40,981 nt of DNA. Source: Bryobacterales bacterium. Its GTDB lineage: Bacteria; Acidobacteriota; Terriglobia; Bryobacterales; Bryobacteraceae. Of this stretch, positions 7,572-16,394 are shown piece by piece. The translations under genes were made by a program, and so were the position numbers. Position 1 is the first letter of the stretch; the number at the start of each line of letters is the position of its first letter. A model generated the notes under the pieces. The model was not told where the DNA came from. It did no database searches and worked only from the letters and a program-made list of their open reading frames with translations. The stretch covers positions 1 to 40,981 of the forward strand of contig SHUD01000020.1 in the NCBI GenBank assembly GCA_009697505.1. The letters run 5' to 3'.

Positions 7572-8012
7572 ATGAAACTTACCTGGCTCCGTTTCTTTGT
7601 TTTCGCCGCGCTATCGTTTACCGCGGGCGCGCTGATGAGCAGCCGCCTGACAGCTCCCCCGAGCGTGGAAGCGCAGAGCAATCACGTATTTGAACTGCGC
7701 GTGTATCACACCCATCCTGGCCGTCTCCCGGCTCTGCTCACGCGCTTCCGCGATCACACGCGGCGGATCTTTGACCAGCACAAGATGACCAGCGCCGGCT
7801 ATTGGGTTCCGCAGGATTCTCCGGCCAAAGACAACACGCTGATCTACATTCTGTCCCACCCCAGCCGCGACGCCGCCACCAAGAACTGGAAAGAGTTCCG
7901 CGAAGATCCCGAATGGGTGAAGGTGTCGAAAGCGTCGGAAGCCGACGGCAAGATTGTCGAGAAAGTGGATTCCACGTTCATGGAGCCCACGGATTTCTCG
8001 AAGATCAAATAA
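7572..8012 (+). CDS. exported NIPSNAP-family protein
   Basis: A 146-residue protein with an N-terminal hydrophobic segment (LTWLRFFVFAALSFTAGAL, about residues 3-21), either a signal peptide or an anchor. A single NIPSNAP-type dimeric alpha-beta domain follows. It starts HVFELRVYHTHPGRLPALLTRF and ends with SHPSRDAATKNWKEF. The family has no agreed biochemical function in bacteria, and short exported versions are common in Acidobacteriota-like genomes. The stop is four bases from the stop of the convergent acylphosphatase gene, with no terminator visible. Confidence 0.8.
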   Translation: MKLTWLRFFVFAALSFTAGALMSSRLTAPPSVEAQSNHVFELRVYHTHPGRLPALLTRFRDHTRRIFDQHKMTSAGYWVPQDSPAKDNTLIYILSHPSRDAATKNWKEFREDPEWVKVSKASEADGKIVEKVDSTFMEPTDFSKIK

Positions 8013-8016
8013 GCCG

Positions 8017-8280
8017 TCAGCGAATCATGAATTCCGAGGTGGCGGAGACTACCGCCTCCGCCACCTGGACTCCCCGCACTTCTCCCCAGCGCGGGCCTTC
8101 CCGCAGCCGCCCCTCGAACGCGTCCAATTGTCCGAAGTTGCCATTTGCATGCACTTCGACGGTGCCGTCATCCAAATTGCGCGTCCATCCGGTAACGCCC
8201 AGTTCCCGCGCCGCCCTCTGCGCAAACGCCCGGTAGCCGACGCCCTGCACTCTCCCCGAAATCACGTAGCGCCGCGCCAT
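8017..8280 (-). CDS. acyP: acylphosphatase
   Basis: An 87-residue protein covering the whole acylphosphatase fold. Signature 1 is GRVQGVGYR with catalytic Arg17, and signature 2 is GWTRNLDDGTVEV with catalytic Asn35. It hydrolyses carboxyl-phosphate bonds of acyl phosphates in the cytoplasm. The start at 8280 gives the normal family length. An in-frame ATG at 8317-8319 would add a basic 13-residue extension (MASKSKQRITKQP) and cannot be ruled out. The gene diverges from the HAD gene at 8374 and converges on the NIPSNAP gene. Confidence 0.9.
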   Translation of the reverse strand: MARRYVISGRVQGVGYRAFAQRAARELGVTGWTRNLDDGTVEVHANGNFGQLDAFEGRLREGPRWGEVRGVQVAEAVVSATSEFMIR

Positions 8281-8358
8281 GGGTTGCTTGGTAATGCGTT
8301 GCTTGCTTTTGCTCGCCATACTGTTTCTATTTTCAGCGATCGGGTGTGACTCGCGTGC

Positions 8359-8364
8359 TATGCT
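8359..8364 (+). promoter_or_regulatory. extended -10 element (TGC-TATGCT), short or no leader
   Basis: TATGCT with an upstream TG lies 9 bases before ATG 8374. There is no Shine-Dalgarno sequence. Confidence 0.45.
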
Positions 8365-8373
8365 TCGGCGAGA

Positions 8374-9078
8374 ATGCATGAGGTTACCGAACACAGTCCC
8401 GGTGCGCCGCGGCGAAATGTTGCGCTTGCCCCTGGCCTGGGTTTGATCTTCGATTTGGACGGCGTCATCGTGGATTCCATGCCCGTCCATGAACGCGCCT
8501 GGGAGCGTTACGTGGCATCGCTGGGCTTGGCAGGAAGCGATGTTGCCGTCCGCATGCACGGACGCCGCAACGACGAAATCATCCGCGATCTCCTGGGTCC
8601 GGACACCGCTCCCCACGTCATTGAGGAACATGGCTCCGCCAAGGAGCGTTTGTATCGGGAAATGTTGGGCAGCCGCCTGGCGTCGCACCTGGTGCCCGGA
8701 GTCGCCGGCTGGCTGGATCGCGTTGCGGGCGCTCCCCTGGCTCTCGCCACCAACGCCGAACGCGCCAACGTCGATTTCGTTCTCGACGGCGCGAAGCTCC
8801 GGTCCCATTTTCAGGTCATCGTGGATGGCTCCCAGGTTCCCTGCCCCAAACCCGCGCCCGACGTCTATTTGCGCGTTGCCGCGGAGTTGGGCATGCCGCC
8901 CCGCAATTGCATCGTGTTTGAAGATTCTCCCGTAGGCGTAGCCGCCGTGCTCGCCGCTGGCATGCGCGTGGTTGGCATCCTGACTCATGCCGGCTCCCTC
9001 GCGGGGACGCTGTTTTCGGCCGCGAACTTCCGGGACCCATCGCTGGCCCTATGGCTTTCCCTGCAAGAGGCCGATTAA
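8374..9078 (+). CDS. HAD-family hydrolase (beta-phosphoglucomutase-like)
   Basis: A 234-residue HAD superfamily protein with all four motifs. Motif I is FDLDGVIVDS near residues 26-35, motif II is LATNAE, the motif III lysine is in CPKPAPDVY, and motif IV is IVFEDSPVG. A helical cap between motif I and II places it in the beta-phosphoglucomutase / phosphoglycolate phosphatase group of sugar-phosphate phosphatases or mutases. The precise substrate cannot be told. The first ~20 residues are a non-conserved extension. The next gene starts 4 bases after the stop, so the two may be co-transcribed. Confidence 0.85.
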   Translation: MHEVTEHSPGAPRRNVALAPGLGLIFDLDGVIVDSMPVHERAWERYVASLGLAGSDVAVRMHGRRNDEIIRDLLGPDTAPHVIEEHGSAKERLYREMLGSRLASHLVPGVAGWLDRVAGAPLALATNAERANVDFVLDGAKLRSHFQVIVDGSQVPCPKPAPDVYLRVAAELGMPPRNCIVFEDSPVGVAAVLAAGMRVVGILTHAGSLAGTLFSAANFRDPSLALWLSLQEAD

Positions 9079-9082
9079 ATCG

Positions 9083-10708
9083 ATGATGCCCCCGTTTCTC
9101 TGGCTTGGACTGTTTGCCCTCGTGGCAGTACTGGTGGGCGCCTGGTGGATTCGCGCCCAATATGTGAGCGCCCACCGCCGCTCCATGCGAGCGTTCTACA
9201 GTCTGAGCGAGGACATTTTCGCGGCTTCCTCGCCGGTTGAAATCGCCGAGAAACTGGCTGTCGTCTTGCCTTCGATCACGCAGGCCACGTCCGTGCGGCT
9301 ACATCTGTTCAACCGCCGGACCAAGTCGCTGGAGTCGGTGGCCACAGCCGCCGACCCCGAACCCATGGCCGCTTCCATTGGAGGCGAGCAAGAAGGCCTT
9401 GCCGCGGGCGCCGTGAAGTGTTTCCGCAATCATACCGTCGTCAATATTCCGGACGTGCGGCGCAACGCGCTGGTGAATTCCGGCTGGAAAGCCGGCTTGC
9501 CGCGTTCGGCGATGTTCGTCCCGCTGCTGGCCGAGTCCGGCACCCTGGGCGTTTTGGAAGCCAGCAGCACGCAACGGCTGGGATACTTCACCGCCGACGA
9601 ACAAGCCACTCTGCAGCATCTGGCTAAACAGATCGCGGCTTCCATGAAATTACAGGAGCAAAAAACCGTGCGGGAGCAACTATTCCGCAGTGAGAAGTTG
9701 GCTGCCACGGGCCAGCTGATCTCCGGAATCGCCAGCGACCTGCGCGCGCCGCTCGAGCGCATCGCGGAACTGTCCTCGTCACTGCTGACCCCGGGCAGCA
9801 CTCAGTCCCTCGACACCGGCTTGAAGCAGTTGGCCGCCGAATCCATGCGCGCCTCGGAAATCGTGACCCGGCTGGTTTCCTTTGCCCGCCCCGGAGAAAC
9901 CGCTGCGCGCATAATAGATATCAATGCTCTGGCCGGGAGCCTGCTGCAATTCCGCCAGCCCGAATGGAGCGCCCTGGGATTGCGGGTGCAGAATCACCTA
10001 TCCCCGGAGCCCGCTCTGCTCCTCGGCGTGCAGGGGCAAATCGAAGAAGTTCTTCTGAACCTGCTGGTCTACGCGGAACAGGCTGCCGCGCGCGCGCCTT
10101 CCAAGACGGTCGAAGTTTCCAGCGCCGCAATGGCCGGCCGCGTCACGGTCGAAATTCGTTTCCCTGGTGAGATGAATGAGCCGGCCGCACGCGACGCCAA
10201 TCTGGAAGTGTGCCGCGCCATTGTTCAAAATCACGGCGGCGAACTGCGCCTGCGAAACTCCCAGAGCGGGGTGAGCTTCGACATCGACTTTCCGCTGGCG
10301 CCCGGCGTACGGGCGACGACCGCCACTCCCGCACGCTCCGGCCGCGCGCAGACTCTATTGCTGGTCGAACCCGATCTCGGCGCGCAGCGTCAACTCATCG
10401 GACTCCTGAACGCCCGCGGGCACCGCGCGGTACCGGTGCGGGCCGAGGAAGCCGCGGACTTGGCGCATCGCGTCCGTTTTGACGGCGTCTTGTGGGCCAT
10501 GCGCCCGGGTGGCTCCAAGTGGAGCGACTTCCACGAGCGCCTGCGCGAAGCCGTGCCATCCTTCATCCTGGTCAGCGACGGCTACGATGCCGAGTTCGCG
10601 GTAAGTCTCTCCGAAAACGGAGGATTCCTCCTCGGCCGCCCCATCCAGGAAGACGAACTGGAGCGGGTCCTGGATGCCGTCGAGAGGCGTGCCGCCGCCC
10701 GTGCGTAA
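9083..10708 (+). CDS. membrane GAF protein with pseudo-histidine-kinase and pseudo-receiver domains
   Basis: A 541-residue protein. One membrane helix (residues 4-20) is followed by a GAF domain (about 45-190) and a dimerisation helix with RSEKLAATGQLISGIASDLRA. The phosphorylated His of the kinase H-box is replaced by Ser218. The ATPase-like domain (about 300-430) keeps NLLVYAEQA and a C-terminal GVSFDIDFPL, but the DxGxG nucleotide box is not recognisable. The final receiver-like domain (about 445-535) has Ala472 at the phospho-Asp position (FDGVLWAMRPGG) and Arg519 for the conserved Lys. Every key phospho-transfer residue is thus missing. It probably acts as a non-enzymatic sensor or scaffold. 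ATG 9086 is an equal start. Confidence 0.75.
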   Translation: MMPPFLWLGLFALVAVLVGAWWIRAQYVSAHRRSMRAFYSLSEDIFAASSPVEIAEKLAVVLPSITQATSVRLHLFNRRTKSLESVATAADPEPMAASIGGEQEGLAAGAVKCFRNHTVVNIPDVRRNALVNSGWKAGLPRSAMFVPLLAESGTLGVLEASSTQRLGYFTADEQATLQHLAKQIAASMKLQEQKTVREQLFRSEKLAATGQLISGIASDLRAPLERIAELSSSLLTPGSTQSLDTGLKQLAAESMRASEIVTRLVSFARPGETAARIIDINALAGSLLQFRQPEWSALGLRVQNHLSPEPALLLGVQGQIEEVLLNLLVYAEQAAARAPSKTVEVSSAAMAGRVTVEIRFPGEMNEPAARDANLEVCRAIVQNHGGELRLRNSQSGVSFDIDFPLAPGVRATTATPARSGRAQTLLLVEPDLGAQRQLIGLLNARGHRAVPVRAEEAADLAHRVRFDGVLWAMRPGGSKWSDFHERLREAVPSFILVSDGYDAEFAVSLSENGGFLLGRPIQEDELERVLDAVERRAAARA

Positions 10709-10714
10709 GATTCG

Positions 10715-13369
10715 TTAGCGCGCCGCCAACAGGCGCAGCACATACGGCAGAATGCCGCCGCTACGATAGTATTCGGCTTCCTGCGGTGTATCGATGCGTA
10801 CGATCGCCTCGAACGTCTGGCTCGATCCGTCTTTGAGCGCCGTGACCTTAGCGCGCGATTTACCGGCCGAGTCCACGGCGGCCGGAATGCCCTCGATCGC
10901 ATAAGATTCGAGTCCGGTCAGGCCCAGAGACTCGCGGTTCTGCCCTTCCAGGAACTGCAAAGGCAGCACACCCATGCCGACCAGATTCGAACGGTGAATA
11001 CGCTCGAAGCTTTCCGCAATTACAGCTTTCACGCCGAGCAGCAGCGTTCCCTTGGCCGCCCAATCGCGCGAAGAGCCCGTGCCATACTCTTTGCCCGCGA
11101 TGACCAGCAGCGGCGTGCCCTCTTTCTGGTAGCGAACCGAAGCGTCATAGATCGACATCTGCTCGCCCGTGGGTACGTGCTTGGTCCAACCGCCTTCGAC
11201 GCCAGGAACCATCAGGTTCTTCAAACGGATGTTGGCGAACGTTCCGCGCACCATCACTTCATGATTGCCGCGCCGCGCGCCGTAAGAGTTGAAGTCCGCT
11301 GGCTTCACGCCCAGGGATTGCAGATACTGCGCAGCCGGACCGTCCTTGGCGATGTTGCCCGCGGGCGAAATGTGATCGGTGGTCACTGAATCGCCCAGCG
11401 TCGCCAGGACCGACAGCCCGTTCATGTCCTGGACGAAGGTCTTGGGGTCCACCATGTTGTCGAAGTACGGCGCCTTCTTGATGTAGGTGGAGGAATCGTC
11501 CCACGCGTACTGATCGCCCGCGGGAACTGTGATGCCCCTCCAGTTACTATCGCCGGCGAAGACTTCCGCGTATTCTTTGGCGAACATCTCCTGCCGGACA
11601 CTCTTCTTGACCGCGTTCTGGATTTCCTCGTTCGACGGCCAGATGTCGCGGAGGTAAACGTCCTTACCGGCCTGGTCCTGGCCGATGGGATCGTGCGCCA
11701 GGTCGAGATCCACGCGCCCCGCCAGCGCATACGCGACGACCAGCGGTGGAGACGCCAGATAGTTCGCCTTTACCAGCGGATTCACGCGGCCTTCGAAATT
11801 GCGGTTGCCCGAGAGCACGGCAGCCACTGTCAACTTCTCTTTGGTCACGCCCGCCGCGACTTCCTCCGGCAGCGGACCGCTGTTGCCGATACACGTCGTG
11901 CAGCCGTAACCCACCAGGTGGAAGTTCAACGCTTCGAGCGCCGGCACCGCGCCCGCATCCGTCAGGTAGTCCATGACGACTTTCGATCCGGGAGCCAAAC
12001 TGGTCTTCACCCACGGCTTGGACTTCATGCCCCGCTCCACGGCTTTCTTGGCCAATAACCCGGCTGCGACCAACACGGATGGATTCGACGTGTTCGTGCA
12101 ACTGGTGATCGCCGCGATCACCACGCTGCCGTCCTGAATCGTCTCCTGCGATCCGTTCATGCTGATCTGGACGGTCTTCGGCGCCGCGCCCAGTGTGTCG
12201 AGGAAATTCTTCCTGACGTCCGGGAGATTGATGCGGTCCTGCGGGCGCTTCGGTCCGGCGAGAGAAGGCACCACGGCCGCAAGATCGAGCGATACAGTGT
12301 CATTGAACACCGGGTCCGGCGCGCGTGCCACACGGAACAATCCCTGTTCTTTCGCGTAAGCTTCGACGAGTTCGATCTGCTCGGCCGGACGGTTGGTCAG
12401 CCGCAAGTAATCGAGCGACGCGTCGTCAATCGGGAACACGCCGATGGTCGCTCCGTATTCCGGCGCCATGTTAGCAATGGTCGCGCGATCCGCCAGACTC
12501 AACGAATTCAACCCTTCGCCGTAGAACTCGACGAACTTGCCCACGACGCCCTTCTTGCGTAGCATCTGCGTGACGGTCAGCACCAGATCGGTGGCAGTCG
12601 CGCCTTCCGGCAGCTTACCCGTCATCTTGAAACCCACCACTTGCGGCAGCAGCATCGTCGCGGGCTGGCCCAGCATGCAGGCCTCGGCTTCAATGCCGCC
12701 GACACCCCAGCCGACTACGCCGAGACCGTTGATCATCGTCGTGTGCGAGTCCGTGCCCACCACGGTATCTGGATACGCCGCCCCATCGACGCTCATGACC
12801 ACAGGCGCCAGGTATTCGAGATTCACCTGGTGCACGATGCCCGTGTCCGGCGGCACCGCGCGGAAATTCCGGAACGCCGATTGGCCCCAGCGCAGGAACG
12901 AATAGCGCTCCTGATTGCGCTGAAATTCGAGCAGCGCGTTCAGTTGGAAGGCGTCTTTGCTGCCGTAATGATCCACTTGCACCGAGTGGTCGATCACCAG
13001 ATCCACCGGCACCAGCGGATTGGCCTTCTTGGGGTCCGCGCCCATCTTTTTGAGCGCGTCGCGCATCGCCGCCAGGTCCACGACGCAAGGCACGCCGGTG
13101 AAGTCTTGCAGTAGCACGCGCGCGGGCCGGAAGTTGATCTCCCGCGCTTCGGCGTTGGTGTCCCACTTGGCTACGTATTCGATGTCGGAGCGCTTGACCG
13201 TCGAACCGTCTTCGAAGCGCAGCAGATTCTCCAGCAAGATCTTGATCGAATAAGGAACCCGGGAAAGATCGAAACCCGCCTTCTCTAACGCGGACAGACG
13301 AAACACGTCATACGTGCGGCCACCGGCGCGAAGCTGCCCCGTGGCGCCAAAAGAATTCTGACTTGTCAT
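10715..13369 (-). CDS. acnA: aconitate hydratase A
   Basis: An 884-residue AcnA/IRP1-type aconitase, which interconverts citrate and isocitrate in the TCA cycle using a 4Fe-4S cluster. The cluster cysteines are in [11 protein letters not shown] and [14 protein letters not shown]. The swivelling C-terminal domain (from about residue 690) contains [15 protein letters not shown] and [10 protein letters not shown]. Length is normal and no damage is seen. The ATG is supported by AGAGG (complement of 13376-13380) six bases upstream, one of the clear Shine-Dalgarno sites here. It converges on the pseudo-kinase gene with a 6-base gap and diverges from the Uma2 gene. Confidence 0.97.
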   Translation of the reverse strand: MTSQNSFGATGQLRAGGRTYDVFRLSALEKAGFDLSRVPYSIKILLENLLRFEDGSTVKRSDIEYVAKWDTNAEAREINFRPARVLLQDFTGVPCVVDLAAMRDALKKMGADPKKANPLVPVDLVIDHSVQVDHYGSKDAFQLNALLEFQRNQERYSFLRWGQSAFRNFRAVPPDTGIVHQVNLEYLAPVVMSVDGAAYPDTVVGTDSHTTMINGLGVVGWGVGGIEAEACMLGQPATMLLPQVVGFKMTGKLPEGATATDLVLTVTQMLRKKGVVGKFVEFYGEGLNSLSLADRATIANMAPEYGATIGVFPIDDASLDYLRLTNRPAEQIELVEAYAKEQGLFRVARAPDPVFNDTVSLDLAAVVPSLAGPKRPQDRINLPDVRKNFLDTLGAAPKTVQISMNGSQETIQDGSVVIAAITSCTNTSNPSVLVAAGLLAKKAVERGMKSKPWVKTSLAPGSKVVMDYLTDAGAVPALEALNFHLVGYGCTTCIGNSGPLPEEVAAGVTKEKLTVAAVLSGNRNFEGRVNPLVKANYLASPPLVVAYALAGRVDLDLAHDPIGQDQAGKDVYLRDIWPSNEEIQNAVKKSVRQEMFAKEYAEVFAGDSNWRGITVPAGDQYAWDDSSTYIKKAPYFDNMVDPKTFVQDMNGLSVLATLGDSVTTDHISPAGNIAKDGPAAQYLQSLGVKPADFNSYGARRGNHEVMVRGTFANIRLKNLMVPGVEGGWTKHVPTGEQMSIYDASVRYQKEGTPLLVIAGKEYGTGSSRDWAAKGTLLLGVKAVIAESFERIHRSNLVGMGVLPLQFLEGQNRESLGLTGLESYAIEGIPAAVDSAGKSRAKVTALKDGSSQTFEAIVRIDTPQEAEYYRSGGILPYVLRLLAAR

Positions 13370-13405
13370 GAGATACCTCTAGTTTATCGCGACTTTTGCG
13401 GGCGG

Positions 13406-13411
13406 TATACT
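13406..13411 (+). promoter_or_regulatory. -10 element (TATACT), leaderless start
   Basis: TATACT lies 7 bases before ATG 13419, with no Shine-Dalgarno sequence. Confidence 0.55.
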
Positions 13412-13418
13412 TTACGAT

Positions 13419-13964
13419 ATGGGCGCAAAGACGCTGCTTTCGGTTGAACAGTTCGACCGCCTCCTAGAGCCCGACGAGTTCCGCTACGAACTCGATGAGG
13501 GAGAGCTGATCGAGATGGTCCGTCCGCGCTATAACCCGCATAATCGCATTGTCCGTGCCATTGATCGCGTCTTGCTTCAATACTTGGCCAAGAATCCTAT
13601 TGGTGAAGTCTTGTCTTCGGACAACCTCTTCGTGCTTGGACCCGCGACCAAACGCGCCCCTGATCTGGCATTTCTCAGCCTCGAACGTGTGCAGCGGATC
13701 AAACCCGGACATGATATTGAGGGCGCTCCTGAACTCGTTGTCGAGGTTCTTTCCCCCTCCGACAAGGCCGAGGCAATGCGCCGCAAGATCAGGCAATATT
13801 TTGCCGCGGGCGCGCGACTGGTGTGGCTGGTTTATCCCAACACGCGCGAAATCGAAGTGTGGGAGTCGGCCTCCAGCGCGACCCGCATCCTCGGCCAAGA
13901 CGATCTCTTGGAAGCTCCTGAACTTCTACCTGGCTTTTCCTGCCCGGTCAAAAGCCTTTTCTAA
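13419..13964 (+). CDS. Uma2 family (DUF820) putative restriction-endonuclease-fold protein
   Basis: A 181-residue Uma2-type protein. It has YELDEGELIEM near residues 24-34, RAPDLAFLS near 86-94 and the core PELVVEVLSPSDKAEAMRRKIRQYFAAGARLVWLVYP near 108-145. The acidic and Lys residues match a PD-(D/E)XK nuclease core. Uma2 proteins occur in many copies in cyanobacteria and soil bacteria, and their biological role is not settled. The start is placed by TATACT 7 bases upstream. The stop abuts a 10-bp tandem extragenic repeat. It is not visibly part of an operon. Confidence 0.85.
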   Translation: MGAKTLLSVEQFDRLLEPDEFRYELDEGELIEMVRPRYNPHNRIVRAIDRVLLQYLAKNPIGEVLSSDNLFVLGPATKRAPDLAFLSLERVQRIKPGHDIEGAPELVVEVLSPSDKAEAMRRKIRQYFAAGARLVWLVYPNTREIEVWESASSATRILGQDDLLEAPELLPGFSCPVKSLF

Positions 13965-13994
13965 TTCGCGTCCATTCGCGTCCATTCGCGAGCC
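13965..13994. repeat. dispersed extragenic repeat, copy 2 (10-bp tandem x3)
   Basis: Three tandem decamers, TTCGCGTCCA twice and then TTCGCGAGCC, lie between the Uma2 stop and the argS stop. They share the core CGCGTCCATTCGCG with the repeats at 1313 and 18673. Confidence 0.7.
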
Positions 13995-14002
13995 AACCGC
14001 CT

Positions 14003-15955
14003 CTACATATACTCCGGCACTTCGATTCCCAGCACGCCGAGCGTCCGTTCCAACTGCATCCGGAAGTAGTCCGTCATCCACAGCAGGAAGATTCGCTTTT
14101 CGGCGTCGGGCTCGTCGAGCACGTGGAACTTCTGGTAGAACGTGCTGAAATTCTGCGCCAGCTCAAACGCAAAGCGAGCGACGTGGGCCGGCTCGCCGCT
14201 CGCCACCGCCCTCTCGATAGCCAATTCAGCCTTGGACGCCGCCAACAGCAACTGCCAGCACTCTTCGCTCTCGAGCTGGCGGGCCATCGCTTCGCGACTC
14301 AGTAGCGACCGGAACTCCGGCAACGCTTCGCCGCGCTCGGCGAGCTTACCCAAAATCCGGCGCGCGCGCACCGTCGCGTACTGCGCGTAAGGCCCCGTCT
14401 CGCCAGTGAAACTCAACGCCTCGCCGAAATCGAAGGCGATCACGGAATTGCGCGTGTACTTCAGCATGAAGTAACGCAACGCGGCAATCGCAATCGCGCG
14501 AGCCGACTTCCGCCGCGACTCTTCGGATTCCTCGGCGTGCCGAGACGTGACCTCTTCGAGCGCCTTCTCCGTCAGCTTGTCGATCAGATCGTCGGCCTTC
14601 ACGCCCAATCCCTTGCGGCCGGAGACTTCGACGTACGGCCGCCGCTTGTCTTCCTCCGACAACTCGATGCCCATCTCGACGCACGTCCGCGGCGACAGCG
14701 CGACCATCTCGTAGGAAAAGTGAATGCTGTTGTCGGCCTGCGTTTCAAATCCCAGCGCGCGCAGACCCGCTTCCACCACGTCCTGCAAATAGGACTGCCG
14801 CGAGTCGATCACGTTATACACGCGCGACCCGCCACCAAATGTGGGCGCTTCCGGATGCGGCGTCGCCGTCGACGCCCATACTTCATGCCCGTCCGGATAC
14901 GTATGCCATTTGTGATAGTAGAAGTCCTTGCCGAGTAGCCCGAACTTCCATAACTGATAGGCGATGTCTTTGCCGACGTACGTGACCGTGCCATTCGAGC
15001 GCACGATGACCTTGCTGTCTTCCTCGCCCTCGCCGCCACCGCCATCGCGGAATGCCGAACCGGGCATCACCCAGCAACCCTTGTTCTTGCCTTCGTTTTC
15101 GAAATAGATGGCCTTGCGTTCCTTCAACAGCTCGAACGCCGTCGCCCAGAACTGCAAGTGCAGGATCTCGCTCTCGCGCGGCAGCACATCGTAGACGACG
15201 TTGAGCCGCCACATGGTGGCCAAGTGCGTTTTGACGATGGCATCGGCGACGAGGTGCCCCATCTCAGCGTCGCCTCCCTCGCCGTGCTCGATGGCGTGCA
15301 GCATGTCGCGGCGCCACTGCAGCGCTTCCGGATGCGCGGCGTAGTGCGACGAGATACGTGCGTACAAATCCCAGCAGTAATAATCGAACTTCGGCGCGGC
15401 AATCAACCGGCGTACATCATCCGTGGTCTGGTTCTCTAGATGCCGGAATCCCACGACCACGTCGGCCACCTGCACGCCGGTGTTGTCGATATAGTTCTGC
15501 GCTTCGACGTTGCGCCCCGTAGCGCGCAGCATACGCACGAAAGTATCGCCCAAGACGGCGTTACGCAGATGCCCGATGTGCGCGGCTTTGTTCGGATTGA
15601 TGTTGGTGTGCTCGACGATTATTGTTTCACCTGCCGCCGCGCGCGGCCCCTCGCCTCCGGAGAGCAAGCCCGCCGCGTAATAGCCGCGATCCAGCCGAAC
15701 GTTGAGATAGCCGTTGCCCGCAATCTCGACCGACGCTACACCTTCAATCGCGCCCGCCGCTGCCGCCAGTTCGCCCGCGATCGCCTTGGGTGGTTTCCTC
15801 AACTGGCGCGCCAACTGGAACGCCGCCGGCACCGCAATCTCGCCAAAGGATGGCTGCTTGGGCTGCTCGGTTTGCGTCGCTCCCGTGACTCCGTAAAGCG
15901 CTTGAATCCTGGAGGCAAACGCCTCCCCAATCCGTTTTTCCAGAAGTTGAAACAT
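14003..15955 (-). CDS. argS: arginyl-tRNA synthetase
   Basis: A 650-residue class I aminoacyl-tRNA synthetase that charges tRNA-Arg. It has the N-terminal tRNA-binding domain, the HIGH motif in NPNKAAHIGHLRNA near residues 118-131, and VEVSGRKGLGVKADDL as the KMSKS-equivalent loop. A DALR anticodon-binding domain occupies the last ~150 residues and ends RTLGVLGIEVPEYM. It is longer than the roughly 580-residue E. coli enzyme because of insertions in the catalytic domain, a known pattern in one ArgS branch. The ATG at 15955 has CATACT 9 bases upstream and faces the ferredoxin gene across 32 bases. Confidence 0.96.
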   Translation of the reverse strand: MFQLLEKRIGEAFASRIQALYGVTGATQTEQPKQPSFGEIAVPAAFQLARQLRKPPKAIAGELAAAAGAIEGVASVEIAGNGYLNVRLDRGYYAAGLLSGGEGPRAAAGETIIVEHTNINPNKAAHIGHLRNAVLGDTFVRMLRATGRNVEAQNYIDNTGVQVADVVVGFRHLENQTTDDVRRLIAAPKFDYYCWDLYARISSHYAAHPEALQWRRDMLHAIEHGEGGDAEMGHLVADAIVKTHLATMWRLNVVYDVLPRESEILHLQFWATAFELLKERKAIYFENEGKNKGCWVMPGSAFRDGGGGEGEEDSKVIVRSNGTVTYVGKDIAYQLWKFGLLGKDFYYHKWHTYPDGHEVWASTATPHPEAPTFGGGSRVYNVIDSRQSYLQDVVEAGLRALGFETQADNSIHFSYEMVALSPRTCVEMGIELSEEDKRRPYVEVSGRKGLGVKADDLIDKLTEKALEEVTSRHAEESEESRRKSARAIAIAALRYFMLKYTRNSVIAFDFGEALSFTGETGPYAQYATVRARRILGKLAERGEALPEFRSLLSREAMARQLESEECWQLLLAASKAELAIERAVASGEPAHVARFAFELAQNFSTFYQKFHVLDEPDAEKRIFLLWMTDYFRMQLERTLGVLGIEVPEYM

Positions 15956-15964
15956 GAAAGAACC

Positions 15965-15981
15965 AGTATGCCAGCTACAAT
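15965..15981. promoter_or_regulatory. overlapping divergent -10 elements of argS and ferredoxin gene
   Basis: TACAAT (15976-15981, plus) is 6 bases before GTG 15988. CATACT (complement of 15965-15970) is 9 bases before the argS ATG. With only 32 bases between the genes, each promoter's -35 region would fall on or beyond the other's -10, so polymerase binding may be mutually exclusive. Confidence 0.5.
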
Positions 15982-15987
15982 GAAGGT

Positions 15988-16380
15988 GTGCCTAAAGTTA
16001 CGTTTGTGAACCTCGGCCGCACGGTCGAGTTCGAGTCCGGAAAACTCCCCTATCAACACCATGGCAAGCCCGAGTCGATCCTGGACATCGCCTTAAACTT
16101 CGGCATTCACCTGGAACACGCCTGCGGCGGAAGCTGCGCCTGCACCACCTGCCACGTGCACATGAAATCCGGCGCGGAGACCAATCTTTCGCCCCTGGAT
16201 GACGACGAACTCGATCGCGTCGAGCAGGCCGCCGACTTGACCCTTGAATCGCGACTCGGCTGCCAGGCTGTCGTCACGGGCGATGTGGTCCTCGACATGC
16301 CCTCCTGGAACCGCAACTACGTGAGCGAAGGCGGCGGCTCCCTGAATCTGGGCGACGCCATTCCCGCTGGTAAAAAATAA
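15988..16380 (+). CDS. fdx: 2Fe-2S ferredoxin (adrenodoxin/Isc type)
   Basis: A 130-residue ferredoxin. Cluster ligands are Cys46, Cys52, Cys55 (HACGGSCACTTCHVH, the C-x5-C-x2-C pattern) and Cys92 (SRLGCQAVV), with an extra Cys50 as in Isc-type ferredoxins. It is an electron carrier, used in iron-sulfur cluster assembly or by oxygenases. No isc genes are nearby, so the partner is unknown. The last ~25 residues (from NYVSEGGG) extend beyond the family core. The GTG start is set by the TACAAT box. It converges on a lipoprotein gene with a 14-base gap. Confidence 0.93.
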   Translation: MPKVTFVNLGRTVEFESGKLPYQHHGKPESILDIALNFGIHLEHACGGSCACTTCHVHMKSGAETNLSPLDDDELDRVEQAADLTLESRLGCQAVVTGDVVLDMPSWNRNYVSEGGGSLNLGDAIPAGKK

Positions 16381-16394
16381 GCCAAGAAGTAGCG

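Noticed and set aside
8281..8988. Minus-strand frame extending the acylphosphatase far upstream
   Set aside because: It lies opposite the HAD gene and shows no homology. The acylphosphatase fold is complete from 8280.
10981..11010. GATTCGAAC-like segment as a tRNA T-arm
   Set aside because: It lies within acnA coding sequence and no cloverleaf can be built around it.
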